A stretch of DNA of 24,026 nucleotides. Source: a virus. This document shows positions 7,740 to 17,072 of the stretch, piece after piece (position 1 is the stretch's first letter; each line of letters opens with the position of its first letter). Location: positions 1 through 24,026 of IMG/VR virus record IMGVR_UViG_3300030329_002511, one strand, 5' to 3'. Both the position numbers and the translations under genes were made by a program. The notes beneath the pieces are model-generated. The model ran no database searches and had not been told where the DNA came from. It was given only the letters and a program-made list of their open reading frames with translations.

Positions 7740-10700
7740 GTGGCTACTCCACAAGGATTCAGACCTAGTTTATCTCCTCAGCAGGTAAGAGACTATAAAA
7801 GGCTGTACGATCAGCAGCCAGATAAATTCAATGATCAAACTTTAGAAGCGTTACAGCAACACGCTGAATACTACAAACTTCCTTTTGCAGAAAGCAATGA
7901 ATCCTTTATGGGTAAGGTTGGAAGTGTAATGAAGCAAGCTGGACAAGGATTTTTTGAAGGCTTTACTACATTTAAAACTGGAGACCCTCCAAAGGATGAT
8001 GCAGAGGCTATCGCTCGCAATATAGGGCACTTAGCAGGTTTTGTTGGATATGTACCAGCAGCACCATTTAAACTTATGGGTGCAAAGAGACTAGCAGAAG
8101 CAGCTAAAGCGGCAAAGGGTCGTTCTGTGCCTATGTGGGTAGCTGGAAAAGCTGAAAAGGGAGTTAAGAAGATTATTAATCCTATCTATGGTAGAGCCCT
8201 AGAAGCTCGCGCTGCTGCTGGTAAAACAGCTACTGGATTCCTACAAAATAATGTAGTACAAGACTTAGCTTCTGGTGCATTTCATTTAGGTGTTGCTAGT
8301 GCTGTAAGCTCTTGGCAGGGTGGCGTAGATGAAATGATGGATTCTTTAAAGCATGGAGCTGTTGCTGGTGCCGCTTTTAGAGGTATTGGCAATCTTGTTC
8401 AAACTGGTAGTCCTAAAGCAGATACTGTATTAAAGACATTGTCTGGTTCTTTATTTACTGGTTTACCTTCTACGCTAAGAGGTGAGACTACCCCAATGCA
8501 GATATATCAATATCTATTAGGTGCTTATTTCGGTAAGAACGAGATGCCAGTTCACAGAAGGATGGGGCAGAAGCATCTTGTAAAAATGATGAGAGCAACA
8601 GACCCTACTACTGGTAAAAAAGGTGTAAAAGACCCTGAGTTAATTGAAGGCTGGGATAGAATAGATAAACCTGGACAAGATTGGGTTATAAAGCAGATAG
8701 AGAGAGCAGAAGCTCCAGTAAATAAACTAGCAGCTGAAATATATAGAAGCGTTAAGGGTATTACTCCAGAAGAAGCAGAAATTAGAGCAACTGAAATATT
8801 AAAAAAACAAAAAGAATTAGAATCCATTACTTTTACTGAAGAAGGCGAACCCCTTCGAAACTTGACAAAAGAAGAATTAAAAGAGATGGAAGACAGTGGT
8901 GGAGATGTAGACCCTCAGATTATTCCAGCTAGACTTTCTATAAATGCCAAGTCATTTGTTGAGAAGAATATGGCAGAGTATATGGAAGGTACTACTACTG
9001 GTGAAAAATTAGTTGTTGCTTCTGATTTAAATAATAAATGGTTAGAACTTATCCAAAAAGGAAGAGAGAGCAAGAAGAATCCATCAGGAGAAATGCTAGA
9101 CTATATATCTGAAAAACATCCAGAGTTTAGTCCCTTAAAAGAGGATAGAGCTTTTTGGAGAGGGCTTGGCTTCATGAGAATAAAGCAAAGACCAGTTAAT
9201 ATGCTTACTATAAATAATGGCAAGCCTAGAGTTATGAGAACAGATGCTACTGGTTCTGCTATAAATGATGCTGGGAACAGAAAGCAGCTAAGTCAAGAGC
9301 CTAAGCTTATTGAAGAGATATTTTTACAGGATTATAATAAAAAGTTTGGATTACAAGAAACAGAACCTCGTGGAGTGTATGCATTATTAGATCATGTTGT
9401 AAAGGGAACTCCAACTGGTCAAAGAGAATTTGAATTAAGTAAATATCCAGATTATTTAGCACAAAAAGAAGCTGCTAAAAATGGAAGAAATTTTCCCAAT
9501 AGAGAAGATTTGCAAGTAGGAAAACAGAAATACAATAAAGAGCTTGGAAATCTTATGGGATTTATGAATAGTCGTAAAAATAATATGTATTATTATGGTG
9601 GTAGAGGCGACGCTTCCAGGCTTTATTTTGTTAAATATCATCCAGATACTCCAGTTGGTAAGGCCAGTATTAAACAATCTCTAAATAAAATTAAAGCTGC
9701 CATGAGAAAAGCTGGTATATCTAATAAAGATATAAAAGAAATAGACAAAAGTAGACAAGAATTTATAAAAAATTATGGAACTGGTATAGGAAACGCTGAA
9801 AGAGCAGGAGAAATATTCGACAAAGCTTATGTTTCTAATGCTATATATGATGCTAGGCTCAATGGGTATAGGGGTTTACAAGATATAGCTAAAGTTCTAG
9901 GTAAGGGGTATATAAACAATGCAAAAGCGTTTAATAAAAGGGCTCAAATTTGGCTCACATCTGGTTACTCTTCTAGTCCTGAAGATATTATTCTGGCTGT
10001 TGAGAAAGCTAGAAAAGGCAAAGCAGATATAGAAAATGATAGTTTAAATATAAAACTGATTGAAGATATTGGGAAGGAAATTCCCCATAAGCTTGGCACT
10101 GCCAATAGTAAATATTTTCCATCAGGAGATGGGGCTATATATGGGCGTTCTGATGTCATAGATGGCTTAAATAGGCAGGGAGGCTTACCTATCGAAGGTG
10201 GAGTCAATAAATCATTTATCGTGTCCTCAGACCCCCAATATGGGGCTCTATTGGGCAAGTATATGATACATTCCGTCACTCCTAAGATGGAAAAGTACAT
10301 GCAAAAGAATAATATCCATTTAATTATACCTAGATCAGCAGCTAAGCAGGTAGGTGAGAGAAAAATTGGTAAGATTTCTTGGGTTCGTAACAATCCTGTA
10401 GTAAATGCAGATACATATCAATTGCCAATAAGAGATATTAAAGTTGTTATGTCTGAAAAAACAGATACACACAGTCTTGAGCCTCAGCATATGCCAAAGC
10501 AGATGTTTACAAATTTTACTCCTTATGCTTTCTTTGATCCATTGAGAGCTCCTTTTAAGACTGAAGCTGAATACAATGAAGCTATGGATGGTATCTTTAA
10601 GGATATGTATTCTACTCTTAGCGAGGCTAGAGTAAAGGGTGATCCAAAATTTAATAAATTAGTAGAAAGATTAGCTAAAAATCCAGCAGGATATGAACCA

Positions 10701-13700
10701 GATATTCCACAAATAATTAATAATTTAGACAGGGTTGGTGTACATGAGTTATTAGCAGCTGTTCAGTCTAAGGGGAATGAAACATTTGCTAATGCTGTTT
10801 ATTCTAAAATACAAAAAACAAATAGAGATATTATTGAAGAGATGAGAGCTGATGGAGAATATACAGATAAGCAGATAGAACAGATAAAGAATGAGATGGT
10901 TGACTTTGAAACCGTACATGATAGAATAAATTCTCTGGTTCCAGATAGCTTAGCAGGATTTTTACATAAATTTAGCCGTGATTATAGAATGTCAGTTATC
11001 CGTAACTATATTGTTAATGGAATAACAAGACCCCAGATTGGGAACAGTGGTTCAACCAGAATGAGACCATATGAAATTGGAATGTCCAAAGAAGGTGAAA
11101 CCAAAAGACTAGAGAAGGAAGATGATATCTTTTTCCTAGATGATGGATTCAAAGAAATGATGGTAGATGTTTCTGGTATTGGTAAAAAGGGAAAAAGGAA
11201 ATTAAGTGAGCTCTGGAAAGAGTATGTTGATGGTGGAAAGAAAGATAAGCAATTAGAAGAGATATTTAGAGCTGCAGTAGTTCGCGTACCTATGGATTCT
11301 ATGTCTGGAGCTCATGTCCTTAAATTTTCTGGCTTTACTGGGATAAGAGGATTTGGTTCTCTTCTACATGGCAGAACAATGGAAGCATTAGGTGGTGCTG
11401 ACTTAGATGGTGACAAAGCATTTGTTTTCTTTGGAGGTAGATCATCTTCTGGAAAAGGAGAAGGCTTTAAGAAAGAATGGAAAGATGCTTATGATTGGTC
11501 AAAGAATGAATTTGTTAAGAATGGCTTTGAAGAGCACAATAAAGAAACAGTCAATCCGCTTAGCAAAAAAGGTGAAACATATAGAACTGAGCTAACAACT
11601 CAAGGAGATGTGAAAGATAAAGTTGTTAATCCAGCACTTCAATATTCTCCGATAACTCGCCAAATAGCTTCAGATGCGGCTTCTCAAGGTAGGAACCAAC
11701 TTGGTACTGCTGTTACTCAATCCGCCTATGTTAGGGCTGCATATTCAGCTATAAGGTCAATGAAAGATGGCACTTATTATACTGAAATATATCATAAAGA
11801 TTTTAAGTATCCTTTGAAGATGAAAGTTAGAGCTAAAACAGGAGATAAGAATCTTCGTTCTTTTAGGGGAGTGTCTAGAGCATCTGTTGGCTTATCTTCT
11901 GACCCTATGGATGAAGCAGGATTAAACTTTGGTAAATATGGTGAAAAATTATTAGATAAGCAGACTGATGCTTTATTTGAGTACTCTATTGTTGATAAAA
12001 ACAATAAGCCAATACCAAAATTAAATAAAATTATCCACTCTGGTCATAAGAAAAGAGCAGTAATTAATTCTATGAAAGAAATAAACCAGGCTATCTATAG
12101 TAGAAACTGGGCTGAAAATAGAAGATTTCATATGTGGGAGATACAGGATAAATTAAGTAGAATTAACGATCCCGTTACTGGAGTTCCTTTAGAAAATAGA
12201 AATACTTTTTTGCCAAGATTGGCATCTGATTTACAGACTCTTGATTGGAGTGATGGAATATTAAAGCGTGTAAATATAGAAAAAATAAATGAACTGTATA
12301 AATCACATGAAGGTAATCTCAAAGAATTAGATGCTTTAAAAGAGCTATTAGGCAGAAAATCCTTAGCTGTTCCTAAAAGTCCCTATTTAGATTTAGTTTT
12401 AAAATATAATTTACATACCAGAAGTGGGATGAAAGTTCAATTAGACCCTAATAATACAGGGTATATTAAAAATTTATTATCTGGAAAAGAATTTAGTTCT
12501 TATAATAAGAGCAAGCGTGAGAAGTTTGATCCAAATAATCTGGAGCAACGATCTAGATATCTTAACGATATCGTCAAAAAGGCTGAGGATTTTATTGTTA
12601 ATGATTTCTCCGATATAGCTAGTATTAAAAGAATAGCTGAACTTTCTAAAGGTATATCCTCTGAGAGGATACAAGAATTAGCTGAAGCAGCTGATTATCT
12701 AAAGAAAAATAGCTATGTTTTATCCAATCAGTCAAGGAAAATTGACCATACCAACTCAACCTTAGACCCTATAGAGATAGCTTATCTAGAAAAGGCTCAA
12801 GAGCAGATTTATGGTGAGAAACAATCTGGAGCATTGAATCAAGCTTCCATAGATTCTAGAATTAAGAAATATAAAGAGAACTTATCTACTGAGGAAGGCA
12901 AATTATTTGATGGATTAATGCTTGGTACCTTATGGCGTGGTAAACAAGTAGACTTAGATGCTTTATACAAAAGAATAGGTGAGCCTAAGACAGAAGAAGT
13001 TAGAAGAGAAGTAGAAGATATGATATTAGATTCTAAGAAAACTACTTTATCTAGAGTTGGCTATGCCTCAGAAGCTATTCCAGATGCATCAATTAAAGGA
13101 ATGCTTAGCGAATATCAGAAGTTATTTGATTATAGCATTGAAGTTGTAAAGCCTGGAGCTGCAGAAAAGGTTATAAAAGAATCTAAAAAATTAGATCAGC
13201 CTATGAAAATAGTAGACGATAAGGGGAAAAGAATTGAAGGCCAAGTTATTGAAGACCCTAATATGGATTCTACTACAAAAAAATATCTGGATGAGTATGC
13301 TCCGTTTATAGGACTATACAAAGGTAAGCTGAATAAAGAAGAGGCTGAGCTTGCTTATAGCATAAAGAATCATTTGGCTCATTATAATAATATAGTAGGT
13401 AAAGATTTAAATGGATTAATGCGCTGGCTTGTCAGAAAAGATTTAAATAATGCTTCAATAGAAGATTTTAAAACCTTAGACAGATGGTTTAAGATGACAA
13501 GAGAAGGAACTTGGTGGCAGAGAATAATGAGACCAGTATTAACAAGCTCTCCTAAAATCAGTAGATGGCATCATTTGATGTTTCCAAAGGCTATTGGTCA
13601 AGATTTAATGAGATATGATTTATCTCTTATGGAAGCTCGTGAACCCTATAAGGATAAGTATGGATGGGTTACTGGTCGAGTAATGACACCTGAGAACATG

Positions 13701-16304
13701 ATGTCTAAGATGCAGAAAGCTGTCCACACTATGAATCAACAGGCTACTCAGCTATTTGAAGAAAAGAAACGGGAGTTTGATGAAGATATAGCTCCTTATG
13801 TTGAAAGATTAGATGGTGGTATAAAGCTATGGAGAATTGCGATAAGAAAGCGTGAAGTTGAAAATGAACCCGCTAGGATAAAGCAAGAAGAAGGTCTTGA
13901 GTCTTTATTTAATATAAAAACAAAAGAATACTATGATAGGTGGGAAGAAGTACAGAGAGAATATAATTGGGAAAAACTTCAGAATGAAACATTTAGTGTT
14001 ACACTAGGCGGTGGTCGTGTAGTAAAAATGTCTGGTAAGAAAATTGTAGATAATATAAATGAAATTATTAATGGATGGAATAAAAAAGTTCATGGCTGGA
14101 TGACAGGTGGTAGAGAAAACGGTATAAATGAATGGGATAGAGTATACAGTCCTCTAAAAGGAAGAAAAGATTATACTGGAGATTATTATATAGTTGAAAA
14201 GTTTTTAGAAAAGTTTGATAAAGCTATATTAGAAGGTAAGAGAGTTGACCTAACTGAAGGTATAGACGGACTTAGACACATTGCTAAAAGTCAATTGATA
14301 TCTTATTATTCTAGAGCACATTCAGATGTTAAGAAAGCTATACAGGAAGGATTGCACCTTGAAGAGACTGGTGATCTTGGAGCAAAGGGCTATTGGCCTC
14401 ATATGGGAGGTAATTCAAAAGTAGCGGCAAAGGGATTGGAAGATTTTATAAAGCGTTTAACTGAAGACCCTTTTATAGATAAAGAATTAAGAAAAAAAGA
14501 ATTAGCAAAAGCTATTTATCATTATAGACAGATTACTGGTGACTGGGCTCCTACTGGAGAGCTGAACGATGTTTATAATTTAGCTTCTGATGTATTAAAA
14601 GATATAGCTACTAGAAGTGGGAAGAAAAAAGAATTAATAAGAGGTTTTACAGAAAACAGAAGAGTTGGTAATCAACATAAGCGTAATGCTCATATTCCTG
14701 GCTGGAGTGTAGAGCCAGAAGTTTATACCTCTTATATGAAGAATGTAATAGATAACATTTACCAGCATGCTGCTCAAATAAAAGTTAGGTCTGATATACA
14801 TAAATTTCATAGTGACCATTTAAAGAAAACTGGAGATGCTAAGCATACTTCAGAATGGGTTGATTTCTTTAATCTTTATGCTCAAGATGCTTTAGGATAT
14901 CCTCAGCAGTTACCAGAGCATATATTGAATAATCCTAATATGAAAATTAAAGGAACTCCTTATGCTTGGTGGAATGATACTAATGTTAAGAATAGAGTAA
15001 ATGGCATAAGAGAAATGCTTGGCATAGGACAGAAAAAAGATTCTAAAATAGATTCTCTACTTTCTGGAATGGCTAAGAGTCAAAAAGATGAATTAAAAGG
15101 AGTAGACTTTGCAAGATTGGCAAGATGGGGTAATATTGAGGCTAAATATCAGTTAGCTACTTTACTTGCACATCCTAAGAGTGCAGTTGCAAATTTATAT
15201 GGTGGTACTGTCCATACTCTTATATCTACTGGTATGGGGAATTATAAAAATGCAAGAAGCATAAAATATTTACAAAGCGTGAATCCTGATTGGAAATCTA
15301 TGACGGATGTTGAGAAGTGGGTACAAAGTCTTGGTGTTGTAGAAGACTTTATAATGTATGAAGCTGGATTAAATCCTAAATTTAAAAGTGCAAGATTTAA
15401 AGATTTCTTATCTGAAGCAACATCTGCTTTAAGAAAAGACCCTAATATGGCTGATACTAATCTAAAAAATATAGCCAATAAGCATGGTATTATAGACTCT
15501 GTATTTAATAAAGCTGCATGGTTTATGCGGAGACCTGAAAGAACTCTCCGTAGAGATGCCTTTATGGCCCATTATCTGCAAGCTAGAAACAACTTTGAGG
15601 GTGCTATTACAAGGTTTGATGATCCAGTATTAATAAAGATGGGTATGGAAGGGGTAAAGTCTACTCAATTTTTATATTCAGCTCCTTTTAGACCAGCTTT
15701 TGCAAGGTCTGCTATGGGTAAGGTTATGACTAGGTTTCAATTATGGGCTTGGAACTCTGTAAGATTTAGAAATGAAACTATAAAAGAGGCTTCCCTTAGA
15801 GGATGGAAACAGGGTACGCCTGAATTTGAAAGATTTAAACGGATGGCTACTATGGACTTGCTCATGTTTGGGTTGGCAAATGTCTTCATGTATTCGTTAT
15901 TTGAAAATGCTCTTCCCCAGCCGTATGGATGGATACAGGACTGGGCTGATTGGGCTTTTGGTAGTGAAAGGGAGAGGAGTAGGGCTTTCTTTGGTAATTA
16001 TCCAGCAGCTTTAGCTCCTCTTCAGATGATAACACCTCCTTCGCTAAGAATGGTACCAGCTACAATGAAAGCAATGATAGAGGATGACTGGTCTAGGCTT
16101 GGCGGATATTATGCATGGAGCATGATACCATTTGGAAGAATGGGATACGATGTCTTTGGAAATGTTTTTGAAGGTGGAAAGGGTGGTTTAGTTGAAAATC
16201 CTTCTAGGGCTATAGAGAAGATTACTGGATTGCCATATCAACAAATACCAAGACAAGTTAAAAAATATAAAGATGAGAAAACTTTAAAACCTAGGATATT
16301 GTAA
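7740..16304 (+). CDS. Giant virion protein with two-barrel (DPBB) RNA polymerase core
   Basis: This 2,854-residue protein is more than a third of the window. A GTG start follows the previous stop by 3 nt without a clear ribosome binding site. Residues about 60-260 are Gly/Ala-rich and hydrophobic. A candidate first double-psi barrel lies at 797-872: D797-G-A-I-Y-G-R-S804, then GGVNKSFIV with K824. This matches the DG-x-G-x-(I)S ... K pattern of eukaryotic RdRP/QDE-1 type polymerases. The second barrel has R1182-V-P1184 and, 39 residues later, D1221-L-D1223-G-D1225, the metal-binding DxDGD motif of cellular, YonO and RdRP-type RNA polymerases. Residues about 2467-2854 resemble the end of other large polyvalent phage proteins, with a hydrophobic helix near 2702-2721. 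No lysozyme motif was seen. Gene order next to ejection proteins suggests packaging and injection. The polymerase fold is a well-supported inference; activity is untested. Confidence 0.8.
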   Translation: MATPQGFRPSLSPQQVRDYKRLYDQQPDKFNDQTLEALQQHAEYYKLPFAESNESFMGKVGSVMKQAGQGFFEGFTTFKTGDPPKDDAEAIARNIGHLAGFVGYVPAAPFKLMGAKRLAEAAKAAKGRSVPMWVAGKAEKGVKKIINPIYGRALEARAAAGKTATGFLQNNVVQDLASGAFHLGVASAVSSWQGGVDEMMDSLKHGAVAGAAFRGIGNLVQTGSPKADTVLKTLSGSLFTGLPSTLRGETTPMQIYQYLLGAYFGKNEMPVHRRMGQKHLVKMMRATDPTTGKKGVKDPELIEGWDRIDKPGQDWVIKQIERAEAPVNKLAAEIYRSVKGITPEEAEIRATEILKKQKELESITFTEEGEPLRNLTKEELKEMEDSGGDVDPQIIPARLSINAKSFVEKNMAEYMEGTTTGEKLVVASDLNNKWLELIQKGRESKKNPSGEMLDYISEKHPEFSPLKEDRAFWRGLGFMRIKQRPVNMLTINNGKPRVMRTDATGSAINDAGNRKQLSQEPKLIEEIFLQDYNKKFGLQETEPRGVYALLDHVVKGTPTGQREFELSKYPDYLAQKEAAKNGRNFPNREDLQVGKQKYNKELGNLMGFMNSRKNNMYYYGGRGDASRLYFVKYHPDTPVGKASIKQSLNKIKAAMRKAGISNKDIKEIDKSRQEFIKNYGTGIGNAERAGEIFDKAYVSNAIYDARLNGYRGLQDIAKVLGKGYINNAKAFNKRAQIWLTSGYSSSPEDIILAVEKARKGKADIENDSLNIKLIEDIGKEIPHKLGTANSKYFPSGDGAIYGRSDVIDGLNRQGGLPIEGGVNKSFIVSSDPQYGALLGKYMIHSVTPKMEKYMQKNNIHLIIPRSAAKQVGERKIGKISWVRNNPVVNADTYQLPIRDIKVVMSEKTDTHSLEPQHMPKQMFTNFTPYAFFDPLRAPFKTEAEYNEAMDGIFKDMYSTLSEARVKGDPKFNKLVERLAKNPAGYEPDIPQIINNLDRVGVHELLAAVQSKGNETFANAVYSKIQKTNRDIIEEMRADGEYTDKQIEQIKNEMVDFETVHDRINSLVPDSLAGFLHKFSRDYRMSVIRNYIVNGITRPQIGNSGSTRMRPYEIGMSKEGETKRLEKEDDIFFLDDGFKEMMVDVSGIGKKGKRKLSELWKEYVDGGKKDKQLEEIFRAAVVRVPMDSMSGAHVLKFSGFTGIRGFGSLLHGRTMEALGGADLDGDKAFVFFGGRSSSGKGEGFKKEWKDAYDWSKNEFVKNGFEEHNKETVNPLSKKGETYRTELTTQGDVKDKVVNPALQYSPITRQIASDAASQGRNQLGTAVTQSAYVRAAYSAIRSMKDGTYYTEIYHKDFKYPLKMKVRAKTGDKNLRSFRGVSRASVGLSSDPMDEAGLNFGKYGEKLLDKQTDALFEYSIVDKNNKPIPKLNKIIHSGHKKRAVINSMKEINQAIYSRNWAENRRFHMWEIQDKLSRINDPVTGVPLENRNTFLPRLASDLQTLDWSDGILKRVNIEKINELYKSHEGNLKELDALKELLGRKSLAVPKSPYLDLVLKYNLHTRSGMKVQLDPNNTGYIKNLLSGKEFSSYNKSKREKFDPNNLEQRSRYLNDIVKKAEDFIVNDFSDIASIKRIAELSKGISSERIQELAEAADYLKKNSYVLSNQSRKIDHTNSTLDPIEIAYLEKAQEQIYGEKQSGALNQASIDSRIKKYKENLSTEEGKLFDGLMLGTLWRGKQVDLDALYKRIGEPKTEEVRREVEDMILDSKKTTLSRVGYASEAIPDASIKGMLSEYQKLFDYSIEVVKPGAAEKVIKESKKLDQPMKIVDDKGKRIEGQVIEDPNMDSTTKKYLDEYAPFIGLYKGKLNKEEAELAYSIKNHLAHYNNIVGKDLNGLMRWLVRKDLNNASIEDFKTLDRWFKMTREGTWWQRIMRPVLTSSPKISRWHHLMFPKAIGQDLMRYDLSLMEAREPYKDKYGWVTGRVMTPENMMSKMQKAVHTMNQQATQLFEEKKREFDEDIAPYVERLDGGIKLWRIAIRKREVENEPARIKQEEGLESLFNIKTKEYYDRWEEVQREYNWEKLQNETFSVTLGGGRVVKMSGKKIVDNINEIINGWNKKVHGWMTGGRENGINEWDRVYSPLKGRKDYTGDYYIVEKFLEKFDKAILEGKRVDLTEGIDGLRHIAKSQLISYYSRAHSDVKKAIQEGLHLEETGDLGAKGYWPHMGGNSKVAAKGLEDFIKRLTEDPFIDKELRKKELAKAIYHYRQITGDWAPTGELNDVYNLASDVLKDIATRSGKKKELIRGFTENRRVGNQHKRNAHIPGWSVEPEVYTSYMKNVIDNIYQHAAQIKVRSDIHKFHSDHLKKTGDAKHTSEWVDFFNLYAQDALGYPQQLPEHILNNPNMKIKGTPYAWWNDTNVKNRVNGIREMLGIGQKKDSKIDSLLSGMAKSQKDELKGVDFARLARWGNIEAKYQLATLLAHPKSAVANLYGGTVHTLISTGMGNYKNARSIKYLQSVNPDWKSMTDVEKWVQSLGVVEDFIMYEAGLNPKFKSARFKDFLSEATSALRKDPNMADTNLKNIANKHGIIDSVFNKAAWFMRRPERTLRRDAFMAHYLQARNNFEGAITRFDDPVLIKMGMEGVKSTQFLYSAPFRPAFARSAMGKVMTRFQLWAWNSVRFRNETIKEASLRGWKQGTPEFERFKRMATMDLLMFGLANVFMYSLFENALPQPYGWIQDWADWAFGSERERSRAFFGNYPAALAPLQMITPPSLRMVPATMKAMIEDDWSRLGGYYAWSMIPFGRMGYDVFGNVFEGGKGGLVENPSRAIEKITGLPYQQIPRQVKKYKDEKTLKPRIL

Positions 16305-16339
16305 TGGAATATATCGATGAAGCAGAATATTGGTTTTAA
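16304..16339 (+). CDS. 11-codon ORF coupled to the giant gene
   Basis: The giant gene's TAA overlaps an ATG (TAATG) in the arrangement used by most genes of this operon, and the ORF it opens encodes MEYIDEAEYWF before TAA. It may be a micro-peptide or just a chance continuation. Structured DNA begins 11 nt after its stop. Confidence is low because 11 codons can arise by chance. Confidence 0.15.
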   Translation: MEYIDEAEYWF

Positions 16340-16349
16340 AGAATAGATA

Positions 16350-16398
16350 GGGGAGGACTAGGGCCAATAACAAAACCCTATAGTATATTGTCCTCCCC
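16350..16398. terminator. Nested hairpin between convergent operons (probable terminator)
   Basis: The arms GGGGAGGAC (16350-16358) and GTCCTCCCC (16390-16398) pair perfectly. Immediately inside, TAGGG (16359-16363) pairs with CCCTA (16376-16380) around a 12-nt loop, leaving a 9-nt bulge on the 3' side. The element lies between the end of the + virion operon and the end of the - early operon. Read on the - strand it is followed by a moderately T-rich run (TATCTATTCTTT). No T-run follows on the + strand. Terminator function for the - operon is inferred. Confidence 0.6.
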
Positions 16399-16407
16399 CG
16401 TTGGGAA

Positions 16408-16465
16408 GTGTGATAAACTACCTTAGTGGAAAGGAACACTAAGATTAACATGCAGTTTATCGCGC
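16408..16465 (+). other. Second nested stem-loop, better paired as + strand RNA
   Basis: The outer arms GTGTGATAAACT (16408-16419) and AGTTTATCGCGC (16454-16465) form 12 pairs, two of them G-U on the + strand. Those become A-C mismatches on the - strand, so the structure favours + strand RNA. Inside, CTTAGTG (16422-16428) pairs with CACTAAG (16437-16443) around GAAAGGAA, with a 10-nt 3' bulge. The architecture copies the preceding hairpin. The 3' arm covers the stop codon of the convergent Cys-rich gene. It may protect the 3' end of the late mRNA. Confidence 0.5.
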
Positions 16466-16660
16466 TACGAATTTATCGAAATATCTACACCCTTTCTCTA
16501 CAACGCAGGGCTTACCAGCTTTTTTGGAATCTATAGATTGGAAAACTGGTGCCCAATTAGTTTTTATTAGGTACTCTTTATCAATATATAGATCACAACC
16601 AAGGCAATTCCCAACATTCCAGTTTGCACATTCAAGCTGTGCTTTCCTTAGCTTTGTCAT
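16457..16660 (-). CDS. Small Cys-rich protein, possible zinc binder
   Basis: This 67-residue protein has five cysteines (C11, C19, C22, C52, C58), including a C-x2-C pair in NCLGCDLY, so metal binding is possible. I start it at the ATG at 16660, which has GAAGAGG at good spacing, rather than the TTG at 16675 in the same frame. It overlaps the end of the upstream MazG-like gene by 29 nt and is the last gene of the early operon. The family is not recognised. Such small Cys-rich phage proteins are often host modulators, but nothing here proves that. Confidence 0.6.
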   Translation of the reverse strand: MTKLRKAQLECANWNVGNCLGCDLYIDKEYLIKTNWAPVFQSIDSKKAGKPCVVEKGCRYFDKFVAR

Positions 16661-17072
16661 CTTTAACCTCTTCAAGAATTTCTTTATTATGTTCGTCTGC
16701 TGTAGTCGGTTCGCCCTCTCTTCGCTCCTTCTCCTCCATCAGCCTCAACATATACGCAGCTAAATATACGGATAAATCTAGTGCTTCTTCAACTGCTTCA
16801 TAGAAATTGTCTCTTGTGATGTCATCACTTGGCAAGATAGGTACATTTTGATGATATCTTTTTGCACCTATTTTTAATCTTTCTTTGATAAGATCGAGGA
16901 TTAAATCGTTATTTTGTTCAAGATGAGATAAATCTCCAGTCATTTTATATTTATTTATTTTTGACTGCATTTCATCTACTCTGACAGCCATTGATCTCAT
17001 TGCAAAGTCAGCTTCTAGTAAAGCTTGCTCTAAATGTACAACTTTATTTTTTAGTATTTGTTTATTATTCAT
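16632..17072 (-). CDS. MazG-like all-helical protein (putative NTP pyrophosphohydrolase)
   Basis: This 146-residue helical protein opens with a coiled-coil-like stretch (residues 1-45). The core LILDLIKERLKIGAKRYHQN, then NFYEAVEEALDLSVYLAAYM, resembles phage MazG-type proteins in which E-x-x-E-x-x-D residues on a helix bind Mg for nucleotide pyrophosphate hydrolysis; here the E-A-V-E-E-A-L-D run supplies them. The Glu/Lys-rich tail (about 115-146) is probably flexible. Family members clean or rebalance nucleotide pools or alter (p)ppGpp signalling. Its start overlaps the preceding methyltransferase stop (ATGA). Only part of the usual acidic set is clear, so catalytic activity is uncertain. 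Confidence 0.55.
   Translation of the reverse strand: MNNKQILKNKVVHLEQALLEADFAMRSMAVRVDEMQSKINKYKMTGDLSHLEQNNDLILDLIKERLKIGAKRYHQNVPILPSDDITRDNFYEAVEEALDLSVYLAAYMLRLMEEKERREGEPTTADEHNKEILEEVKDDKAKESTA

Noticed and set aside
9965-10393. 142-codon ORF on the - strand inside the giant gene
   Set aside because: It is antisense to a region with strong polymerase-like protein signals, and its composition is typical of a shadow frame.
16340-16465. tRNA or tmRNA in the convergence region
   Set aside because: No cloverleaf, T-loop GTTC-type sequence or CCA-type acceptor could be found; pairing is nested hairpins only.
16457-16675. TTG start for the Cys-rich protein
   Set aside because: An ATG 15 nt downstream has GAAGAGG at proper spacing.
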